Made by a program: the position numbers and the translations under genes
From: Myxococcales bacterium
GTDB lineage: Bacteria; Myxococcota_A; Polyangia; Polyangiales; Polyangiaceae
Direction: 5' to 3'
Assembly: GCA_005777185.1 (NCBI GenBank)
Contig: SXNL01000119.1
Location: 1-32,133 of the forward strand
DNA length: 32,133 bases
Part shown: positions 22,788 through 30,997 of the stretch, in pieces
How positions within the stretch are numbered: position 1 is the first letter of the stretch
Layout of the letters: the number at the start of each line of letters is the position of its first letter
Notes under the pieces: model-generated
What the model saw: the letters and a program-made list of their open reading frames with translations, nothing else
Database searches by the model: none
Told to the model about the DNA's origin: nothing

Positions 22788-24263
22788 CTACATCGGCGCC
22801 AGGATCCGGTCCGCGATCTCGTGGGCGAGGAGGCCCCTGTCGCCGTGCGCCTCCGCCCACGCGTCGCCCGCTCGCCCGTGGAGCCATGCGCCCATCCACG
22901 CGGCGATGTGCGGCTCGTGCTCCACGAGGAGCGCGCCGACCACGCCGGCGAGGACGTCCCCCGAGCCCGCGGTCGCGAGCGCCGGTCCTCCGGTCGGGTT
23001 GATGAGGATCGGGTGCTCCGGCCGGGCCACGAGCGTGCGCGGGCCCTTCAGCACGACGACCGCTCCCGTGTCACGCGCCGCCCGGTTCGCCCAGTCGAAG
23101 CGGTCGGCCTCGACGATCTCGCCCGTCACGCCGAAGAGCCGCGCGAGCTCACCGGCGTGCGGCGTGAGGACGAGGCGCTCACCCCAGCGCGCGAGCCGGG
23201 TCGGATCGTCCATGAAGTGGCCCAGCGCGTCCGCGTCGATCACGCACGGAACGGAGGACCCCTCGAGCGCGGCCACGACCGCGTCGCGCGCCCTCGCGTC
23301 GAGCCCGAGACCCGGACCGATCACGATCGACGCCTTCCCCGCCAGCCGCCCCGCGAGATCGCCATCGATCGGCGCGAGCATGATCTCGCGCACCTGCGCC
23401 GCGAGGGCATCGCACACCTCAGGCCAGCTCACGATCGTGACCGCCCCTGCGCCCGCCCGGAGGGCGCCGTGCGCTGCGAGCCTCGCCGCGCCGATCTTCC
23501 CCGGCGACCCCGCGAGGATCGCGACGTGCCCCGCGCGGTACTTGTGGACGTCGGCCGCGCGCGGACGCCAGCGCGCGCGGACGTCCTCGGCGGTGACGAG
23601 GAACGCTCGAGGCTCGCTCCTCGGGATCTGCGGCACGCCGATGTCGACGACGAAGACCTTTCCTGCGAGGGCCGCGCCGGTCCCCGTATGGAGGCCCATC
23701 TTCTGGAAGCCGAACGTGACGGTGACGTCGGCGCGAATCGCCTCACCGAGGACCACGCCGCGGTTCGCATGGAGCCCCGAAGGAATGTCGAGCGCGAGCC
23801 GCGGCACCGGCACCGCGTTCGCGAACCGGATGAACTCGGCGATCTCGCCGTCGATCGGCCGGTCGAGGCCCGTGCCGAAGAGGCCGTCGACGATCGCGTG
23901 CGCCCCGTCCATCGCGTTCCCGAGCGAGCCCGCGCCGAGGACACCGCCCATCGAGACGTACGCGTCGCGGTTCGCGCGGGCGTCCGACGTCATCCGCCCC
24001 TCGTCACCGACGAGCCACGCCGTCACGCGCGCGGAGCGGAGGAGGAGGTGTCGCGCGACGACGAACCCGTCGCCGCCGTTGTTCCCCGTCCCGCACAGCA
24101 CGACGACCCGCCTGCCGCGCGCGTCGCCGGCGAGCAGTTCCCGGACGAGGACGTCGGTGGCGCCCCGGCCGGCGTTCTCCATCAGGACGAGGCCAGGCAC
24201 GCCGCGACGGATCGCGTCCGCGTCGAACGCGCGCATGTCCTCGCGCGAGAGGACCGGGATCAC
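22788..24263 (-). CDS. nnr: Bifunctional NAD(P)H-hydrate epimerase / ADP-dependent dehydratase
   Basis: The 491-residue enzyme repairs NADH and NADPH damaged by hydration. Residues 1 to about 215 are the epimerase (YjeF N-terminal) domain, with CGTGNNGGDGFVVAR at 57-71. Residues about 225-490 are the ADP-dependent dehydratase (ribokinase-like) domain, with HKYRAGHVAILAGSPGKIGA near its start and NPTGGPALATAGSGDVLAG near its end, the latter holding the nucleotide-binding GSGD. The GTG start at 24263 overlaps the pdxJ stop by four bases (GTGA) and fits the family N-terminus (SREDMRAFDADAI). It is the last gene of the protease-pdxJ-nnr group. Confidence 0.95.
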   Translation of the reverse strand: MIPVLSREDMRAFDADAIRRGVPGLVLMENAGRGATDVLVRELLAGDARGRRVVVLCGTGNNGGDGFVVARHLLLRSARVTAWLVGDEGRMTSDARANRDAYVSMGGVLGAGSLGNAMDGAHAIVDGLFGTGLDRPIDGEIAEFIRFANAVPVPRLALDIPSGLHANRGVVLGEAIRADVTVTFGFQKMGLHTGTGAALAGKVFVVDIGVPQIPRSEPRAFLVTAEDVRARWRPRAADVHKYRAGHVAILAGSPGKIGAARLAAHGALRAGAGAVTIVSWPEVCDALAAQVREIMLAPIDGDLAGRLAGKASIVIGPGLGLDARARDAVVAALEGSSVPCVIDADALGHFMDDPTRLARWGERLVLTPHAGELARLFGVTGEIVEADRFDWANRAARDTGAVVVLKGPRTLVARPEHPILINPTGGPALATAGSGDVLAGVVGALLVEHEPHIAAWMGAWLHGRAGDAWAEAHGDRGLLAHEIADRILAPM

Positions 24264-24991
24264 GCCCGCCCGCGCACGATGGCGTCGCGCATCGCCACGA
24301 CCGCCCCCGCCATGGAGAAGAGGAGCGCGTCGGCCACCATCGCGTGACCGATGTTGAGCTCGACGATCTCCGGGATCTGCACGAGGTCGACGACGTTCTC
24401 CCGCGTGAGGCCGTGCCCCGCAGCGACCTCGAGCCCGAGCCCGTGCGCGAGCGTGGCTCCCTGGCGCAAGCGATCGAGCTGCCGCGCGCGCTCCGGCCCC
24501 GCACGAGGGTGCGCATACTCGCCCGTGTGGAGCTCGATCTGCTGGACGCCGAGCTCGCGCGCCGCGCGGATCTGGGCCTCGTCGGCGGCGATGAAGAGGC
24601 TCACCCTCACGCCGGCGGCGAGGAGCGTCCCGATCCGCCGGCGGAGGTCGTCTCCGCGCGCGACCTCGGCGGCGACGTCGAGTCCGCCCTCGGTCGTACG
24701 CTCCTCGCGCCGCTCGGGAACGAGCGTCACCACCTCCGGCCGCGTGGCGACGGCGATCCCGACCATCTCGTCCGTGGCGGCCATCTCCAGGTTGAACGTG
24801 ACGCCGAGCGCGGCGCGGAGGCGTGCGACGTCGTCGTCCCGGATGTGCCGCCGGTCCTCGCGGAGGTGCGCGGTGATGCCGTCCGCCCCCGCACCGACGC
24901 AGACGAGCGCCGCCCGGACAGGATCGGGATACGGCGTGCCGCGCGCGTTCCGCACCGTGGCCACGTGATCGATGTTGACGTGGAGCCGCAT
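24260..24991 (-). CDS. pdxJ: Pyridoxine 5'-phosphate synthase
   Basis: The 243-residue TIM-barrel enzyme makes pyridoxine 5'-phosphate from 1-deoxyxylulose 5-phosphate and 3-amino-2-oxopropyl phosphate, the last ring-forming step of the DXP-dependent vitamin B6 route. The N-terminus LHVNIDHVATVRNARGT (3-19), the ITAHLREDRRHI segment (39-50), VTLVPERREERTTEGGLD (87-104) and the C-terminal VELNIGHAMVADALL are hallmark pieces. The ATG at 24991 shares one base with the stop of the protease gene (TGATG), and the nnr start overlaps the pdxJ stop, so the three genes are translated in a coupled series. The pdxJ-nnr association is common in proteobacteria; the protease partner is less usual. Confidence 0.97.
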   Translation of the reverse strand: MRLHVNIDHVATVRNARGTPYPDPVRAALVCVGAGADGITAHLREDRRHIRDDDVARLRAALGVTFNLEMAATDEMVGIAVATRPEVVTLVPERREERTTEGGLDVAAEVARGDDLRRRIGTLLAAGVRVSLFIAADEAQIRAARELGVQQIELHTGEYAHPRAGPERARQLDRLRQGATLAHGLGLEVAAGHGLTRENVVDLVQIPEIVELNIGHAMVADALLFSMAGAVVAMRDAIVRGRA

Positions 24992-27900
24992 CAGTCGTCG
25001 CCGCCGCCCGAGGCCTCGTCCTCCTCGGTCTTGGGCGTCTGGAGCGCCTCACCGTTCGGCCCGTCGCGCCGGACGATGAACATCTTGCGCGCCACGGTGT
25101 CCGGGCTCTCGCGTGCGAAGACGGTGATCACGTTCACGCCCGGCCTGAGCGGCAGGTCGGCCTCGATCGGCATCTGCTTCGGGTTCCCCCCCGCGCGGTT
25201 CGAGCGGTAGAAGACCTTCCTGTTCCCCACGAAGACGTACCCGTCGAGCAGCCGCTCCGTGTCGCTCGCGGTGCCCCGGATCACCAGGTGGCCGTCACGG
25301 ACGGCGAGGGGCACGCTGCCGAGCTCGATGGTGGGCAGCAGCCGCTGCAGGGCGTCTTCGATCGGCACGATCGGCGCCGGCGCGCCCCCGTCCTCGAGCT
25401 CCGCCCTCAGCGCGAACCCGAAGCGGTTGTCGCCGAGGACGAGGCGGACGTACTCGCCGGCCGTCTGGTCCGCGCGCGCGGCGACCCCGGCAGGGAGCCG
25501 ACCGAACACGCGACCCTGGGGCGACTCGAACAGCTGCGCGCCGCCGCCTTTGGCCTTCATCGCGCCCGAGTGCTCCGACAGCCCGACGGGCGCCGCGATG
25601 GGCATGCGGATCTTCTCGAGGATGCTCTCGCGAAGATCGCGGTCCGAGATCGAGAGCTCCACCTTGGCCTCGCTGTCGACGAGCTGGGGCTCGACGTCGA
25701 AGGTGAAGCTTATCTTCCGCTGCTCGCCGGGGGCGAGGTTCGAGATGTCGTACCTGCCCTCGCGCAGGAGAAGGCCGTCGCCCGAGAGGTTCTTCAGGTT
25801 CGCCTGCGTCTCGTACGCGCGGCCCTTGCCGACGTTGCGCACCGAGACGTACATGGTGAAGCCCTCGCCCTTCTGCGCGCGGCCGTCGCCGTTGCCCTTG
25901 CGGTTGTCGACGACCTGGTAGCTGTACGCGAACACGGGGCGCTCGAGCGCGCGCACGCTCACGCGCGTGGACGTGCTCTGCGGCGCCCGCCCTCGCGCCT
26001 CGTCGAACTTCAGCGTGATGACGTCGGAGCGCGTGTGGGTATCGCGCGGGATCCGGCAGGTGCGCGGCGCGTCCTTCGGGAGCGGCACGGTCGACCCGAC
26101 CTTCTTCCCCTCCACGTCGCACCAGCCGAGCGGGATGCTGGCCGTCTTGGTCTTTCCGGGATCGAGCTTGCCGACGACGAGCTCCTTGTTGTCGAACAGC
26201 CCGTTGTCGCTCTTGGTCACGGCGTTGAGGCGGTAGAGCGGCGTCGCTCCCTTGTTCGTGAGCGTGAGCTTGAGGCTCATCGGCTCGCCCGCGGTGACCT
26301 CGTTGTTCGCGCGGTCGGTCTCGAGCTTGATGTCCACGCTGGGCGGCCCCGCCGCCGGCTCGTTCGCGGGGACATCACTCCAGTCGATGCCGATCGTCTG
26401 GAGATCCTGCGCGAGCTTCGCGACCTCCTGCGCGCGCACCTCGGCGACGAGCTGCTTGGCCGCCCGCACCTGATCGGGCCGCTTGCCCTGCGGGACACGG
26501 GAGACGAGATCACGCGCGAAGCGGATGGGAAACTCCATCTGGAAGTTGTCGTCCGGATCGCCGCCGCGCTCCCTGAGCTCCTGTCGCTCCTTCGACGGCA
26601 GGTTGTACCGGAGGACCTCGGACGGCTTCTGGCCCTCGCGCGTGCGCGCGTTGGAAAGGCTCCGCGACAGGTCGCGCTCCTTGACCATCCCCGTGTCGAC
26701 CGTGAGGTCCATCTCCTGCAGGTCCGCGGTCATCGGATCGAGCTGGATGTCGGGCGTCACGCCCGTGCCCTGGATGGAGATGTCGCCGGGCTCCGTCAGG
26801 TACTGGGCGATCGTCAGCTTGAGCGCGGCCTTGTCGGGGAGGTCGCTGAAGACGAGCTGCACGCTCCCCTTGCCGAAGGTCGTCTCGCCGATGAGGACGG
26901 CGCGATCGTGATTCTTCATGGCGCCGGCGACGATCTCGCTCGCGCTCGCGGACGAGCCGCTGACGAGGAGGGCGATCGGATAGTTCGGCTCGGTGCCCGC
27001 GGGCGTCGCCACCTTCTCCTCGCGCTCGGGCTCGCCGGCGGACGGGTTGGGGTTCCCCACGGTGGCGACGATCGGACCGCTCGTGAGGAACTTGTCCGCG
27101 ACGCGGGCCGACTGGTCGAGGAGGCCGCCGGGGTTGCCGCGGAGGTCGAGCACGAGCCCCTTGATCTCGCCGCTCTTCCTCAGGTCGGCGAGCGCGGCCT
27201 CGAGGTCGGCCGAGGTGTTCGCCTGGAACTGCTTGATGCGGATGTAGCCGATGCCCCCGTCGCCGGGCAGGACACGGTGCTCGACCGACGCGACCCGGAT
27301 CGTCTCCCGGATCAGCTCGAAGGGCTTCACGCCGGGCCAGCCACCGTCGCCGTCGCGGTGGATCCACACGGTGACCTTGGTGCCTGGCTGGCCGCGCAGG
27401 TGGTTCACCGCCTCGTTCAGCCCCATGTTGAGCGTCGCCTCGTTGTTGATCTTGACGATGCGATCGTACTTCTTCACGCCCGCGCGGCCGGCCGGCGTGC
27501 CGGGCATCGGGTTGATCACGGTGAGCTGCTGGTCGCGGATCGAGATGACGATGCCGAGGCCGCCGAACTGGCCGCTCGTGGTGAGGCTCATCTCCTTGTA
27601 GGCCTCGGGCGACAGGAGCACGCTGTGGGGATCGAGCGTGTGGAGCATCCCGTTGCACGCGGCGTACTCGACCTCGCGCAGATCGACCTCGGTGCCGCGC
27701 AGCCCCTCCTGGACGAACGCGAAGACCTCGCGAAGCCGGGCGGACACGTCCCACGGGCCGAGCACGTTGTCGACCTTGAAGTCCTTCTCCCGCGTGTCCA
27801 CGCGCACCTTGACGGTCGGCGCGCCCTCCTCGTAGATGACGATGACCTGGGCGACATCGCGCTGCACGTAGTTGAGCGCGGAGATGAGCATGTCCTTCGA

Positions 27901-28134
27901 CTTGACCCGCTTCGGGTCCACGTAGCGGGTGCGTACCTGCTTCAGGACCTCGGTGACGACCTTGAGCTGGGTGAGGTCGTAGTTCGCCGGCGTGTGGCTG
28001 GTCGGGTTCGCGGCGATGGCGGGCGTCAGGCCTTCCCAGAGGCCGCCGCCGTTGAGACGGAGGGCAAGGAAGACGGCGACGCCGAACACGCCGATCGTCA
28101 CGAGCAGGAGGAGGATCTTGCGAAGCGCGCGCAT
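24991..28134 (-). CDS. S41-family carboxyl-terminal processing protease with long C-terminal extension
   Basis: The 1047-residue protein has an N-terminal membrane anchor or signal (about 5-27), a PDZ domain (about 183-265; GGLGIVIS, AGVKKYDRIVKIN) and an S41 catalytic domain (about 290-470). The catalytic Ser 397 lies in SGSSASASE and Lys 422 in GETTFGKGSVQ, 25 residues apart with Gln at +4, exactly as in CtpB. After residue 590 there is a ~450-residue extension: two Ig/CARDB-like sandwiches (about 598-680, 735-820), an SH3-like segment (about 866-912) and a final beta-rich domain (about 940-1025). The family trims C-termini of periplasmic proteins. ATG 28134 fits the signal sequence, with AGGA nine bases upstream. 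A TATACT element at 28209-28204 may be a -10, without a matching -35. It leads the pdxJ-nnr operon. Confidence 0.92.
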   Translation of the reverse strand: MRALRKILLLLVTIGVFGVAVFLALRLNGGGLWEGLTPAIAANPTSHTPANYDLTQLKVVTEVLKQVRTRYVDPKRVKSKDMLISALNYVQRDVAQVIVIYEEGAPTVKVRVDTREKDFKVDNVLGPWDVSARLREVFAFVQEGLRGTEVDLREVEYAACNGMLHTLDPHSVLLSPEAYKEMSLTTSGQFGGLGIVISIRDQQLTVINPMPGTPAGRAGVKKYDRIVKINNEATLNMGLNEAVNHLRGQPGTKVTVWIHRDGDGGWPGVKPFELIRETIRVASVEHRVLPGDGGIGYIRIKQFQANTSADLEAALADLRKSGEIKGLVLDLRGNPGGLLDQSARVADKFLTSGPIVATVGNPNPSAGEPEREEKVATPAGTEPNYPIALLVSGSSASASEIVAGAMKNHDRAVLIGETTFGKGSVQLVFSDLPDKAALKLTIAQYLTEPGDISIQGTGVTPDIQLDPMTADLQEMDLTVDTGMVKERDLSRSLSNARTREGQKPSEVLRYNLPSKERQELRERGGDPDDNFQMEFPIRFARDLVSRVPQGKRPDQVRAAKQLVAEVRAQEVAKLAQDLQTIGIDWSDVPANEPAAGPPSVDIKLETDRANNEVTAGEPMSLKLTLTNKGATPLYRLNAVTKSDNGLFDNKELVVGKLDPGKTKTASIPLGWCDVEGKKVGSTVPLPKDAPRTCRIPRDTHTRSDVITLKFDEARGRAPQSTSTRVSVRALERPVFAYSYQVVDNRKGNGDGRAQKGEGFTMYVSVRNVGKGRAYETQANLKNLSGDGLLLREGRYDISNLAPGEQRKISFTFDVEPQLVDSEAKVELSISDRDLRESILEKIRMPIAAPVGLSEHSGAMKAKGGGAQLFESPQGRVFGRLPAGVAARADQTAGEYVRLVLGDNRFGFALRAELEDGGAPAPIVPIEDALQRLLPTIELGSVPLAVRDGHLVIRGTASDTERLLDGYVFVGNRKVFYRSNRAGGNPKQMPIEADLPLRPGVNVITVFARESPDTVARKMFIVRRDGPNGEALQTPKTEEDEASGGGDD

Positions 28135-28281
28135 TTGTGGGTGTCCTGGGGCGCCCGGACGCCGCGGCGATGGACCGCTCGTGCGCCTCGGGACGTGGAT
28201 CCGAGTATAGACGTGCGACGGCGCCCGCGGATGTGTGCCTGCAAGAAAAGTGTGGGGGCATGTCGGGCCCCGCCGTACCCG

Positions 28282-29067
28282 TCAGGGGGCGCCGTTCCGG
28301 ATCACCGCGATGAAGAACCCGCCCAGGTAGGCGGCGCGCGTGTCCGCCAGGAGGAACTCGGTCCGGCGAAGCACGTCACGCAGACCGGGCACGTGCATCG
28401 CGCCCGCCACCGGGGTGACGATGCGGACACCGCGGACGCCCTCGAGCCTGCACCCGGGGGGCAGGATCTTGGGGAGCACCCGGGGGGAGTCGTAGCGCGT
28501 GTACACGGCGCTCTCGCGGGTGTGGTCGGAGATCTTGCCGGGGGGCCCGAGGCGCTTCACCAGCGCGCGGAGGCTCCACGGGTTGTAGAACTCGGCGAGC
28601 ACGACGCCGCCCTTCCGCGTGACGCGCGCCATCTCGCCCAGGGCGCGGCCGATGTCGGGCACGTGCGCGAGCACCTTGAACGCGCAGGTGACGTCGAAGG
28701 AGCCGTCCGGGAACGGCAGATCCGCGACGGATCCCTCCTGGACGTCGAGGCCACGCTCCGTCGCGTGGGAGAGCATCCCCGGCGAGAGGTCGATCCCCTT
28801 GGCCGTCCGCGCGAACCTCGCGACGCGCTCCAGGATGAGCCCGGTCCCACAGCCGCACTCGAGCACGTCCTTGCCCGTCGCGTGGCGCTCGACGAGCTCG
28901 ATCTCGAGATCGTCGATCATCGCGTGATAGCCGGTGCGGTCGTTCGGGCGCCGGTGCTCCTCGTACCGGGCGGAGAACTCGTCGTAGTAAGCGCGCGTCG
29001 CGCGGTCGTCGATCGTGTCCGCAGGCTCGGGGCGCATGGATTTCACGGAGCCGGAGACATCTACCAT
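28282..29067 (-). CDS. Class I SAM-dependent methyltransferase
   Basis: The 261-residue protein carries the SAM-binding motif VLECGCGTGLILERV (68-82), an acidic motif GIDLSPGML (91-99), then DLPFPDGSFDVTCAFKVLAH (116-135), the Methyltransf_11-type pattern. The C-terminal ~100 residues probably form the substrate lid. The acceptor is unknown; enzymes of this kind methylate quinones, lipids or small metabolites. ATG 29067 is chosen because AGAGG lies ten bases upstream and the fold begins shortly after; ATG 29037 (residue 11) is also possible. It follows the lipoprotein gene by seven bases and ends the three-gene operon starting at 30706. Confidence 0.88.
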   Translation of the reverse strand: MVDVSGSVKSMRPEPADTIDDRATRAYYDEFSARYEEHRRPNDRTGYHAMIDDLEIELVERHATGKDVLECGCGTGLILERVARFARTAKGIDLSPGMLSHATERGLDVQEGSVADLPFPDGSFDVTCAFKVLAHVPDIGRALGEMARVTRKGGVVLAEFYNPWSLRALVKRLGPPGKISDHTRESAVYTRYDSPRVLPKILPPGCRLEGVRGVRIVTPVAGAMHVPGLRDVLRRTEFLLADTRAAYLGGFFIAVIRNGAP

Positions 29068-29074
29068 GGGGCGT

Positions 29075-30352
29075 TCACCTCTCGCACGTTCGTCGCTCCA
29101 GCCAGGTTCCCGTCGCGTCGCCGTGCAGGAGCCAGACGGAGCCCCGTGTGTCGGCGAGGATGGCGACCTCCGCCATCGGCGTGCCTGGCTCGAGGATCGC
29201 GTCCGAGCGAAAGTTTCCCGCGTCGTCGAGGTGGCCGAGTTCGAGGACCCTCGGGCCATTGAAGGTCGCGTCGAGCGGGCGAGCGCGGAGGACCCTCGGG
29301 GGCGAGCCAGACGTCGTCGCGGCCACGGGAGCGGGATCGAGGCCGTTCGGGTATCGCGACCAGGCGAGGGGAGCGTCCTCCTTCGGGGGATCCCCGACCT
29401 TCACGATCGCCAGGCCGAATGCCGACGAGCCCTCTGGCATCGGGACGAGGGCGAAGGCGTCCTTCCCGGTGGACGCGAGCACGCCGGAGAGCCCGCGCTC
29501 CGCGCTCCCACCGATCGCGAGGACGGCGTCCCGCTCGAGCACGAGCTGTGGCTTGCCCGCGTCGAGCCTCGCGACGCGCGCGTGGATGGGCGTCATGGAG
29601 GTCCGCGCGTCGACGTACAGGATCAGGGCACCGTCGCGGTGCGGAGCGACGTCGACCACGGTGGCGCCGCTCCCGTCCTCGGACACACGGACGGGGAGGC
29701 CGTCGTCGACGACGCCGAAGGCCTGGCGGGTCTTGCCCTCCGTCGTCGTGCGCTCGTCGATGAAGACGGCGACCGCGTGGTCCTTGCCGAGTGCGGTGGC
29801 GGCCAGCTTCGTGGGGCCACGGACCTCGACGATCTTCTTGCCCTCGGCGGCCGGCACGCCGTCGGGGCCGCGCCTGTACGCGAGGAGCGTCGTTCCCCGC
29901 GCGCAATACGTGAACGCGCCGCCCGCGGCGCACGCCGGCCAGGCCCCGGAGACGAACGAGGTGGGCCTCGGCGGGACGACCGGCGCCGCGCCCCGCGGCG
30001 GGAGCGGTGGGATCGCGACGGCGTGTGTCCTCGGGGCCCCCGCGACGTTGTACACCACGGCGATCTCGTCGCCGCGGAGCGACATCGTCGCGGGTCCGCG
30101 GAAGGGCAGCTCCGCGGGACCCCAGGTCCGGGTGCACGCGCCACCTGGGCCGCCGCCATCCACCGGCGGCGTCGCGCCGCCCGACGCCACGACCGTCACG
30201 GATGGACGTGGGACGGTCGACGGGCCCGAGGAGATGGACGTGGCCGTCGGCGCCGACACCGTGCTCCGAAGCGCGGCGTCCCTCGACGCGGGAGCGGGCG
30301 CCGGCTTCTCCGTGCACGAGGCCAGGACGAGAAGCGCCAGCGCCCGCCGCAT
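29075..30352 (-). CDS. Lipoprotein of unknown function, probably a beta-propeller-like fold
   Basis: The 425-residue protein has a very short lipoprotein signal with lipobox LASC and Cys 13. A Ser/Thr/Pro-rich linker runs to about residue 70. The remainder consists of repeated four-stranded-looking segments with Asp/Gly turns (AVAVFIDERTTTEGK, GALILYVDARTSMTPIH, AFALVPMPEGSSAFG), which suggests a beta-propeller, but I cannot name a family. ATG 30352 lies nine bases after the upstream stop. It is the middle gene of a tight three-gene group with a small conserved protein and a methyltransferase; the grouping does not reveal the function. Confidence 0.7.
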   Translation of the reverse strand: MRRALALLVLASCTEKPAPAPASRDAALRSTVSAPTATSISSGPSTVPRPSVTVVASGGATPPVDGGGPGGACTRTWGPAELPFRGPATMSLRGDEIAVVYNVAGAPRTHAVAIPPLPPRGAAPVVPPRPTSFVSGAWPACAAGGAFTYCARGTTLLAYRRGPDGVPAAEGKKIVEVRGPTKLAATALGKDHAVAVFIDERTTTEGKTRQAFGVVDDGLPVRVSEDGSGATVVDVAPHRDGALILYVDARTSMTPIHARVARLDAGKPQLVLERDAVLAIGGSAERGLSGVLASTGKDAFALVPMPEGSSAFGLAIVKVGDPPKEDAPLAWSRYPNGLDPAPVAATTSGSPPRVLRARPLDATFNGPRVLELGHLDDAGNFRSDAILEPGTPMAEVAILADTRGSVWLLHGDATGTWLERRTCER

Positions 30353-30361
30353 CTCGACCGA

Positions 30362-30706
30362 TCAGCTCCCCTTGTTGCGGCGCGCCATGGCGGCCTGGAT
30401 GCCGTCCCAGTTCACTCCGGGGATCACGCCGTAGCGGTCGAACAGGCCGCCCATCTTCATGGAGAACGCCTCGAACTCGTCGGTCCGGCGGAGCTCGTCG
30501 AGTCGCGCGCGCTCGCCGAAGAGGATGAGCGCGCCGTTCAGGTCGCCGCCGTGCGGTGTGAGGCCGAGGACCTCGACGCGCTCGAACGACTTGCCCTTCT
30601 GGGTCTCGAGGAAGGCCATCCCCTCCGTCTTGAGGAAGCCGTACGCCTTCTCTTCCATGCCCGCGTGGGGGCGGTTCCATCCGATGAACAGGATCGCGGT
30701 TGCCAT
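30362..30706 (-). CDS. Small conserved hypothetical protein
   Basis: The 114-residue cytoplasmic-looking protein begins MATAILFIGWNRPHAGMEEK and has alternating beta strands and helices (FERVEVLGLTPHGGDLNGAL, 41-60, then a helix with FEAFSMKMGGLFDRYGV). The pattern suggests a dimeric ferredoxin-like alpha/beta barrel of the kind used by small monooxygenase-like or EthD-like proteins, but I do not recognise the family and claim no activity. AGAGGAGA with a six-base spacing before ATG 30706 fixes the start; longer in-frame starts begin inside the promoter region. It is the first gene of the operon. Confidence 0.75.
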   Translation of the reverse strand: MATAILFIGWNRPHAGMEEKAYGFLKTEGMAFLETQKGKSFERVEVLGLTPHGGDLNGALILFGERARLDELRRTDEFEAFSMKMGGLFDRYGVIPGVNWDGIQAAMARRNKGS

Positions 30707-30738
30707 GTGGAGTCTCCTCTTGCGATGTGAGGTGCGCG

Positions 30739-30767
30739 ACTCTATGCCCCCGGGCACACGAGATCAA
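30739..30767 (-). promoter_or_regulatory. Good sigma-70-type promoter of the three-gene operon
   Basis: On the minus strand TTGATC (30767-30762) and TAGAGT (30744-30739) are separated by 17 bases. Transcription would begin near 30732, giving a leader of about 25 bases with a strong Shine-Dalgarno sequence before ATG 30706. This is the best promoter match seen in the window. Confidence 0.55.
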
Positions 30768-30997
30768 CGGTCCGCGACCACCTTCACGGTGATGCGACGG
30801 GCCCGATCGTCGACGACGAAGGGGCACCTCTCCTCATCCGATCGCGATCCGTGCAGCTTGCATGCATCCGCGCGGAGGTCCGCCGCGCGGCGCGCTCCGG
30901 AGAAGGCCGAGAGGGCGTACGCGCGCCGGGCGTTGGCGCGGGTCCGGCCGGCCAGGCTATGTTGTCTCCCGGGCCGCCCGCCGCCCCGAGCATGCAC
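30764..30997 (-). CDS. Doubtful small open reading frame or gene remnant
   Basis: A 77-codon frame with a GTG start at 30997 lies between the operon and the divergent kinase gene. Its last ~50 codons have the strong G/C third-position bias of real genes here and end in a plausible strand-rich sequence, CPFVVDDRARRITVKVVADR. The first ~25 residues are Gly/Arg-rich and overlap the kinase promoter and start codon, and no ribosome site is seen. It may be a small secreted or cytoplasmic protein with a misjudged start, a decayed gene, or chance. No family recognised. Confidence 0.25.
   Translation of the reverse strand: MHARGGGRPGRQHSLAGRTRANARRAYALSAFSGARRAADLRADACKLHGSRSDEERCPFVVDDRARRITVKVVADR
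30934..30963 (+). promoter_or_regulatory. Possible promoter of the Ser/Thr kinase gene
   Basis: TTGGCG (30934-30939) and TATGTT (30958-30963) are separated by 18 bases, placing a start of transcription near 30970 and a leader of about 22 bases before ATG 30992. This supports 30992 as the original start codon of the kinase gene, and not the in-frame ATG at 30862, which lies upstream of the promoter. Confidence 0.35.

Noticed and set aside
28204-28244. TTGCAG and TATACT upstream of the protease as a promoter
   Set aside because: The spacing of 29 bases is too long for a sigma-70 promoter; only the TATACT element is kept as a weak hint.
25288-29262. About 1300-codon plus-strand frame opposite the protease
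   Set aside because: It is the complement frame of a protease with intact catalytic residues and shows no domain of its own.
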